This document shows positions 59,426 through 64,000 of a stretch of 64,000 nt of DNA, piece after piece (positions within the stretch are counted from its first letter, which is position 1; every line of letters starts with the position of its first letter). The stretch is from Streptomyces tuirus. GTDB lineage: Bacteria; Actinomycetota; Actinomycetes; Streptomycetales; Streptomycetaceae. Under the pieces are notes generated by a model that saw nothing but the letters and a program-made list of their open reading frames with translations, searched no databases and was not told where the DNA came from. Both the position numbers and the translations under genes were made by a program. The DNA lies in NCBI RefSeq assembly GCF_014701095.1, contig NZ_AP023439.1, forward strand, positions 6,064,001 through 6,128,000, read 5' to 3'.

Positions 59426-60841
59426 GTGACAGACCAGGGAACGGACGAGGACACCAGGTACGAGGCCGTGCGCAGTCGTGACGCCCGCTTCGACGGCGTG
59501 TTCTTCTTCGCCGTCGGGACGACCGGCATCTACTGCCGGCCGAGCTGCCCCGCGGTCACCCCCAAGCGGGCCAACGTACGGTTCTTCGCCACGGCCGCCG
59601 CCGCGCAGGGCTCGGGCTTCCGGGCCTGCCGGCGGTGCCGTCCGGACGCGGTGCCCGGCTCCGCCGAGTGGAACGTCCGCGCCGACGTGGTGGGCCGGGC
59701 CGTGCGGCTGATCGCCGACGGCGTGGTCGACCGGGAAGGCGTCGCCGGGCTCGCCGGACGCCTCGGCTACAGCGCACGGCAGGTGCAGCGGCAGCTCACC
59801 GCCGAACTCGGCGCCGGGCCGGTCGCCCTCGCCCGGGCCCAGCGGGCCCACACCGCACGCGTCCTCGTGCAGACCACCGGGCTTCCGATCACCGAGATCG
59901 CGTTCGCGTCGGGCTTCGCCAGCGTGCGGCAGTTCAACGACACCATCCGGGCGGTGTACGCGTCGACCCCCAGCGAGCTGCGCGCCGCCGCGCCGAAGCA
60001 CGGCCGGGCCCGCCGTACGGCCACCCCGAACGCCGGCATCCCGCTCCGGCTCGCCCACCGCGGCCCCTACCGGGCCGGACCCGTCTTCGACCTGCTCGCA
60101 CACGAGACCGTACCCGGCATCGAGGAGGTGAGCGGACAGCGCGGCACCCGCACCTACCGGCGCACCCTCCGCCTCCCGTACGGCACCGGCATCGTCGCAG
60201 TCGACGAACGCCCCGGCGCCGCCCGGACCGGGCCCGGCGCCCACCCCGGGGGCTGGCTGGACGCCCGCCTGCACCTCACCGACCCGCGCGACCTGACCAC
60301 CGCCGTCCAGCGGCTGCGGCGCCTCTTCGACCTCGACGCCGACCCCTACGCCGTCGACCAGCGCCTCGCCGCCGACCCGCGGCTCGCGCCCCTGGTCGCA
60401 GCCCGGCCCGGGCTGCGCTCGCCGGGCACCGCCGACCCGGAGGAACTCGCGGTGCGCGCACTCACCGGCCGCACGGAAGCGGAACGGCTCGTACACCGCT
60501 ACGGCAAGGCCCTCGACGCCCCCTGCGGCAGCCTCACCCACCTCTTCCCCGAGCCGGCCGTGCTCGCCGCTGCCGAGCCCGGCGGCACCCTCGGCGCGCT
60601 CACCGCCGCCCTCGCCGACCACGCCGTACGCCTGGACCCGGGTGCCGACCGGGACGAGGCGCAGGACGCCCTGCTGGCCGTGCCCGGCCTGGACGCCCGT
60701 ACGGTGGCCGAGATCCGCACCCGCGCCCTCGGCGACCCGGACGTCGCCCCGCCCGGCCTCGACGTCCCCGACAGCTGGCGCCCCTGGCGCTCGTACGCAC
60801 TGAACCACCTGCGCGCAGCAGGGGAGTGGGAGTCCCGATGA
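59426..60841 (+). CDS. Ada-AlkA fusion: DNA-3-methyladenine glycosylase with Ada metal-binding domain
   Basis: 471 residues. The N-terminal Ada domain has Cys37, Cys41, Cys68 and Cys71 (YCRPSC and ACRRCRP), the zinc site whose first Cys accepts a methyl group from phosphotriesters in Ada. An AraC-like helix-turn-helix follows (VAGLAGRLGYSARQVQRQL and ITEIAFASGFASVRQFNDTIR). An AlkA-like glycosylase domain ends with the HhH motif AVPGLDARTVAEIRTRALGDPD. The segment after it that normally holds the catalytic Asp looks shortened. GTG start at 59426. The stop overlaps ogt by 4 bases: an alkylation repair operon. Confidence 0.88.
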   Translation: MTDQGTDEDTRYEAVRSRDARFDGVFFFAVGTTGIYCRPSCPAVTPKRANVRFFATAAAAQGSGFRACRRCRPDAVPGSAEWNVRADVVGRAVRLIADGVVDREGVAGLAGRLGYSARQVQRQLTAELGAGPVALARAQRAHTARVLVQTTGLPITEIAFASGFASVRQFNDTIRAVYASTPSELRAAAPKHGRARRTATPNAGIPLRLAHRGPYRAGPVFDLLAHETVPGIEEVSGQRGTRTYRRTLRLPYGTGIVAVDERPGAARTGPGAHPGGWLDARLHLTDPRDLTTAVQRLRRLFDLDADPYAVDQRLAADPRLAPLVAARPGLRSPGTADPEELAVRALTGRTEAERLVHRYGKALDAPCGSLTHLFPEPAVLAAAEPGGTLGALTAALADHAVRLDPGADRDEAQDALLAVPGLDARTVAEIRTRALGDPDVAPPGLDVPDSWRPWRSYALNHLRAAGEWESR

Positions 60842-61332
60842 CCTGCCCGACCTACTGGACGAGCGTGCCCGGCCCCCTCGGGCCGCTGCTCCTCACCGCC
60901 GCCCCGACCGGCGAGCTGACCTCACTGTCGGTGCCCGGCCAGAAGGGCGGACGCGAGGTGCGGGAGGACTGGCGGCGCGACCCCGGGCCCTTCCGGGAGG
61001 CCGAGGAGCAGCTCGCCGCCTACTTCGCCGGGGAGCTGAAGGAGTTCCGCCTGGCCTGGCGCACCGAGGGCACCGCCTTCCGCGAGAAGGTCTGGGCCGC
61101 GCTGGACGACATCCCCTACGGCTCGACCACGACCTACGGCGAGATCGCCGCGCGCATCGGGGCGCCCCGGGCGGCCGTGCGGGCCGTCGGCGGTGCGATC
61201 GGCGCGAATCCGCTGCTGGTGGTCCGCCCGTGCCACCGGGTGATCGGCGCGGACGGCGCACTGACCGGATACGCGGGAGGCCTGGACCGCAAGGTACGGC
61301 TGCTGACCCACGAGGGCGTGCTGCGTGCCTGA
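60838..61332 (+). CDS. ogt: Methylated-DNA--protein-cysteine S-methyltransferase
   Basis: 164 residues with the active site Cys132 in LLVVRPCHRVIGADGALTGYAGG and the helix-turn-helix block IPYGSTTTYGEIAARIGAPRAAVRAVGGAIGANP that flips the alkylated base. It repairs O6-alkylguanine by transferring the alkyl group to its Cys, once per molecule. ATGA overlap with the Ada-AlkA gene suggests joint induction by alkylating agents. The stop lies within a 14-bp repeat array. Confidence 0.95.
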   Translation: MTCPTYWTSVPGPLGPLLLTAAPTGELTSLSVPGQKGGREVREDWRRDPGPFREAEEQLAAYFAGELKEFRLAWRTEGTAFREKVWAALDDIPYGSTTTYGEIAARIGAPRAAVRAVGGAIGANPLLVVRPCHRVIGADGALTGYAGGLDRKVRLLTHEGVLRA

Positions 61333-61384
61333 GGGCTCACGGCTGAGGACTCACGGCTGAGGACTCAGGGCTGAGGGCTGAAGG
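61329..61384. repeat. 14-bp tandem repeat, 4 copies, at the ogt 3' end
   Basis: Units CTGAGGGCTCACGG (61329), CTGAGGACTCACGG (61343), CTGAGGACTCAGGG (61357) and CTGAGGGCTGAAGG (61371). The first unit supplies the ogt stop codon, and the array reaches the stop region of the convergent DUF456 gene. Confidence 0.85.
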
Positions 61385-61385
61385 C

Positions 61386-61868
61386 TCAGCCCCAGACGAC
61401 CGCGCCCACCCAGGCCGCCGCGATCAGCTGGCAGGTGAACAGTTCAGCCAGGATGCTGGAGCCGCCCGCGCGCATGACCGTGCGCAGGGCGGCCACCGCG
61501 TCGGCGTGCCGGCCGAGGCGGAGCCGTTCGAAGAGGTAGACACCGCCGAGGAATCCCGGGATCGCGCCGAGGACCGGGACCAGGACGAAGCCGAGGACGG
61601 ATCCGGTGCCGGCGCAGGCCAGCATGCGGCGGGTGGTGCGGTTCATGCGCAACCGCCGCGGCGGCAGCGCCCAGCGGACGGCCTGGGAGAGCAGCAGCAG
61701 GACCGTGGCCCCGACCAGCACCCACCATGCGACGGGCTGCGGATCCTTCAGCGCCCACCACATGACCGCGGCCCACACCAGCAACGATCCCGGCATGGCG
61801 GGCAGCAGCACTCCGCACAGCCCGAGCAGGATGACCAGCCCGACCAGCAGGAGGTCCCACACTCCCAT
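61386..61868 (-). CDS. DUF456 membrane protein
   Basis: 160 residues with four to five helices and the DUF456 pattern: LVGLVILLGLCGVLLPAMPGSLLVWAAV, VLGFVLVPVLGAIPGFLGGVYLFERLRLG, then a short tail helix. The glycine-rich GAIPGFLGG loop is conserved in the family. Function unknown. ATG 61868 is chosen as the family start; the frame reaches 61889 without benefit. Converges on ogt. Confidence 0.88.
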   Translation of the reverse strand: MGVWDLLLVGLVILLGLCGVLLPAMPGSLLVWAAVMWWALKDPQPVAWWVLVGATVLLLLSQAVRWALPPRRLRMNRTTRRMLACAGTGSVLGFVLVPVLGAIPGFLGGVYLFERLRLGRHADAVAALRTVMRAGGSSILAELFTCQLIAAAWVGAVVWG

Positions 61869-62079
61869 CTGACCAGCCTGCCGGAACACGGGAGAACACG
61901 CAGGTCAGAAGCCTGGCCGGGCCCCAGACCCGCAGGTCAGCCGCCCGCGCGCCGCCGGACCCCGGATTTCGGATGACCGTTCTATCGCTCACCCGAGGCG
62001 CCGTTCACCTGCCCGCGGCCGGCCGGTTTTTTCCACAAGCCCCGTTTTCATCCGGCTCGTGCGGTGGACAATTACGGGC

Positions 62080-64000
62080 ATGAGCCAGCAGGGGGGAAGG
62101 CCCACCGGTCACGAGGACGACTGGTGGAGGGAGTTGTACGAGGACTCCACCGACGACACGGGCCCCACACCGGCACGGGATTCCCTGGACGACCGGTTCG
62201 CGTCGGCGTCGGGGGCGGTGGGAGACGCGGCGGAGGGGCGGACCGGTCCCTCGGACCGGCCGGCGGCGCGGCCCCCCGGCTCGGAGCCGGGGGTTCCGGC
62301 ACCCCGGACCGGGGCCGACGACGCCCCGGCGACGCCCCGCCCGAACGGCCGGGCCCCGCAGCGCGCCCCCTGGGAGCCACCGCCGCCCCGGCCCACCGGG
62401 CCCATGAGCTTCCCGGCCGCACCGAACCCGCCGGGCCGCCCGGAGCGGACCCGTTCGCAGGAGCGGCCGGGCAGCGCGTCCCCGGGCCCGGCCGGGTCCC
62501 GTCCGCCCACGGGTGAGCAGGCGGCCGGCCCGCCCCCGCCCACGGCGGCTCCGCGTCCGTCCCCGGATGACGGGCCGGGCAGGGCGGCTCCCGCCGCGGC
62601 GGGCCCTGACCGGCCCTCCTCGGGCGAGCGAACCGGCGGCGCACCACCGCCCACCCCTGCCCCACCCCCACCCCCGCCCACAGCCGCCCCGCCTCCGCCC
62701 TCGGAGCGCCCGGGGCAGCCCCCGGCCCCGACGTTCTCCGCCTCCGGGACGCACCCCGTTCCCCCACCCCCCAAGGCCCCTCCGGCCTGGCAGGACCCCG
62801 AGGCGCGCCCCGCCGCGGCATCGGAGCCGCCCGCCAGCCCCGCCCCACCGGCCACCGCCGCCGCGCCCCACGACGCCCCGCCCCCCGCTCCGACCGGCCG
62901 GCCGCCCGCACCGCCGCGCCCCGCCGAGCCGCCGCCCACTGACTCACGCACCGCAGACTCACGCACCCCGGCCTCACGTACCCCGGATCCCCGCACCGCG
63001 GAGCCACGTGCCGCCGAGCCCCGGTCGGGATCGCCGTCCCCCGTCGACACTCCGCCCACCACGAATCCCCCTCCCGGCCAGGACGGCCCCCGGATCGAGC
63101 GCCCGGCTCCCACCCCCCGGCCCCGTGGCCACGTCGGAACCCGGCCCCCCACGTACGACGCCGAACCCACCGCTCTCCCGGCCGCCGATCCGGACGACCT
63201 CGACGATCTCGTGCCGGACACGGTGCTGGACGGGGCCCGGTACGGGGCCTGCACCCTGCGGGCCGTCTCCGTGCGGGGGGACTCGGCGCGGTACCGGGGC
63301 GAGCCCCGCAGGGACTCGCTGCTCACCGCCCGGTTCGGGACGGGCGAGCACGCGCTGCTGCTGGTGGCGATGGCGACCGGGGCCCGGGCCACACCGGGTG
63401 CGCACCGGGCCGCCGCCGAGGCCTGTCACTGGATCGGCCGGGCCGTCGGACGCAGCCACCCGCGCCTGGTCGAGGACATAAGGGACGGCCGGCGCGGCGA
63501 CCTCAAGTCCGGGCTGCACCGGCTCATCGACCGCAGTCTCGGCAAGCTCCGGGCCAGCGCCTCCGAGCAGGGCGTCGACCCCGAGGAGTACGCGGCCAGC
63601 CTGCGCTGTCTCCTGCTGTCGGCCGACCCCGGCTGCCGGACCCGGGTGTTCTTCGGGGTCGGACCGGGCGGACTGTTCCGGTTGCGGGAGGGGGAGTGGC
63701 AGGACATCGAGCCGCGGGTCGCCGACGTCAAGGGCGAGCCCGTCCTGGGCTTCGGCTCGCCGCCCTCCGAGACCCCCGAGGGCGACCGGCTCACCATGGA
63801 CCTGGGCATTCCGACCCCGCCCAGCCCGTACGAACCGGCCCCGGAGCCGCCCCGCGAGCCCTTCCGCTTCCGGACTTCGGTCGCCCGCCCGGGTGACACG
63901 CTCCTGATGTGCAGCGGCGGCCTCGCCGACCCCCTGCGCGGCGAGCCCGAACTGGGCGAGTACCTCGCCGAGCGGTGGTCCCGCCCCGAACCGCCCGGCC
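62080..64000 (+). CDS. Proline-rich PP2C-like protein, 3' truncated by the window
   Basis: The frame is open from ATG 62080 to the end (640 codons). After an acidic start (DDWWRELYEDSTDD) come about 330 residues of Pro/Ala/Arg-rich disordered sequence, including DSRT/ASRT/PRTAEPR repeats near 290-310. From about residue 380 a PP2C-like domain begins: YGACTLRAVSVRGDSARYRGEPRRDSLLTARFG, ALLLVAMATGARATPGAHRAAAEACHWIG, then FFGVGPGGLFRLREGEW and GDTLLMCSGGLADPL. The metal-binding Asp-Gly of active PP2C enzymes is missing in VAMATGAR, so it is probably a non-catalytic relative. Role unknown. Confidence 0.78.
   Translation, partial: MSQQGGRPTGHEDDWWRELYEDSTDDTGPTPARDSLDDRFASASGAVGDAAEGRTGPSDRPAARPPGSEPGVPAPRTGADDAPATPRPNGRAPQRAPWEPPPPRPTGPMSFPAAPNPPGRPERTRSQERPGSASPGPAGSRPPTGEQAAGPPPPTAAPRPSPDDGPGRAAPAAAGPDRPSSGERTGGAPPPTPAPPPPPPTAAPPPPSERPGQPPAPTFSASGTHPVPPPPKAPPAWQDPEARPAAASEPPASPAPPATAAAPHDAPPPAPTGRPPAPPRPAEPPPTDSRTADSRTPASRTPDPRTAEPRAAEPRSGSPSPVDTPPTTNPPPGQDGPRIERPAPTPRPRGHVGTRPPTYDAEPTALPAADPDDLDDLVPDTVLDGARYGACTLRAVSVRGDSARYRGEPRRDSLLTARFGTGEHALLLVAMATGARATPGAHRAAAEACHWIGRAVGRSHPRLVEDIRDGRRGDLKSGLHRLIDRSLGKLRASASEQGVDPEEYAASLRCLLLSADPGCRTRVFFGVGPGGLFRLREGEWQDIEPRVADVKGEPVLGFGSPPSETPEGDRLTMDLGIPTPPSPYEPAPEPPREPFRFRTSVARPGDTLLMCSGGLADPLRGEPELGEYLAERWSRPEPPG

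Overview
The window looks like a stretch of a Streptomyces chromosome. GC content is very high and coding strands show strong third-position G/C bias. Many starts are GTG or TTG. Extracytoplasmic proteins carry Tat or lipoprotein signals, and the regulator families (AraC, ROK, LacI, GAF/AcoR-like, STAS-ANTAR, ECF-like sigma) are typical of the genus. From memory, the sulfate-assimilation block, the alditol oxidase and the rsgA/Ada-AlkA/ogt block resemble the region around SCO6093-SCO6151 of S. coelicolor; I could not check this. I see no tRNA, rRNA or CRISPR array.

Layout. 1-6.3 kb holds a 5'-truncated membrane-anchored caspase-like protein, an MMPL/RND exporter, DUF1697 and NTF2-like proteins, and an orphan gas-vesicle GvpF/L protein. 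6.3-15.7 kb is one leftward sulfur block: a short leader peptide, then ferredoxin-dependent sulfite reductase, a small zinc ribbon protein, APS reductase cysH, cysC, cysD and cysN, then a sulfonate-type ABC transporter and sirohydrochlorin chelatase. Together these import sulfur sources, activate and reduce sulfate to sulfide, and complete the siroheme cofactor of the reductase. Most junctions in the cys part overlap by 4 bases, suggesting translational coupling.

15.8-25.2 kb carries accessory metabolism and regulators: a GNAT, a secreted protein, a GAF regulator, an AidB-type acyl-CoA dehydrogenase, a BrkB-type membrane protein, an NmrA oxidoreductase with a divergent AraC regulator, and a second AraC-type regulator. 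25.24-28.05 kb appears to be an insertion flanked by TA and imperfect inverted repeats. It carries a 6-phosphogluconate dehydrogenase fragment, a beta-propeller-like gene, a SUKH-like gene and a decayed IS630-type transposase. Removing it in silico restores a plausible 3' end to the neighbouring VOC-family gene.

28-41 kb mixes small enzymes (MmuM, APH-like kinase, MOSC, PEP mutase-like) with carbohydrate functions (LacI regulator, carboxylesterase, secreted GH43 arabinanase-like enzyme, DUF2264). 41.3-50.3 kb is a leftward oligosaccharide operon: a ROK repressor, solute-binding lipoprotein, two permeases and a GH2 beta-galactosidase, followed by a secreted EEP-jacalin enzyme. Both the repressor promoter and the operon promoter carry the same box over their -35 elements, which suggests autoregulation plus operon control.

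50.5-64 kb holds a STAS-ANTAR protein, a winged-helix regulator, alditol oxidase, a 2-hydroxyacid dehydrogenase and a radical SAM protein with unusual cysteine spacing. It then has a one-piece sigma-like/anti-sigma/transmembrane/CBM2 protein, DUF4234, rsgA, an Ada-AlkA fusion with ogt, DUF456, and a 3'-truncated proline-rich PP2C-like protein. Ten genes show a TAnnnT box 6-7 bases before the start codon and appear to be leaderless.
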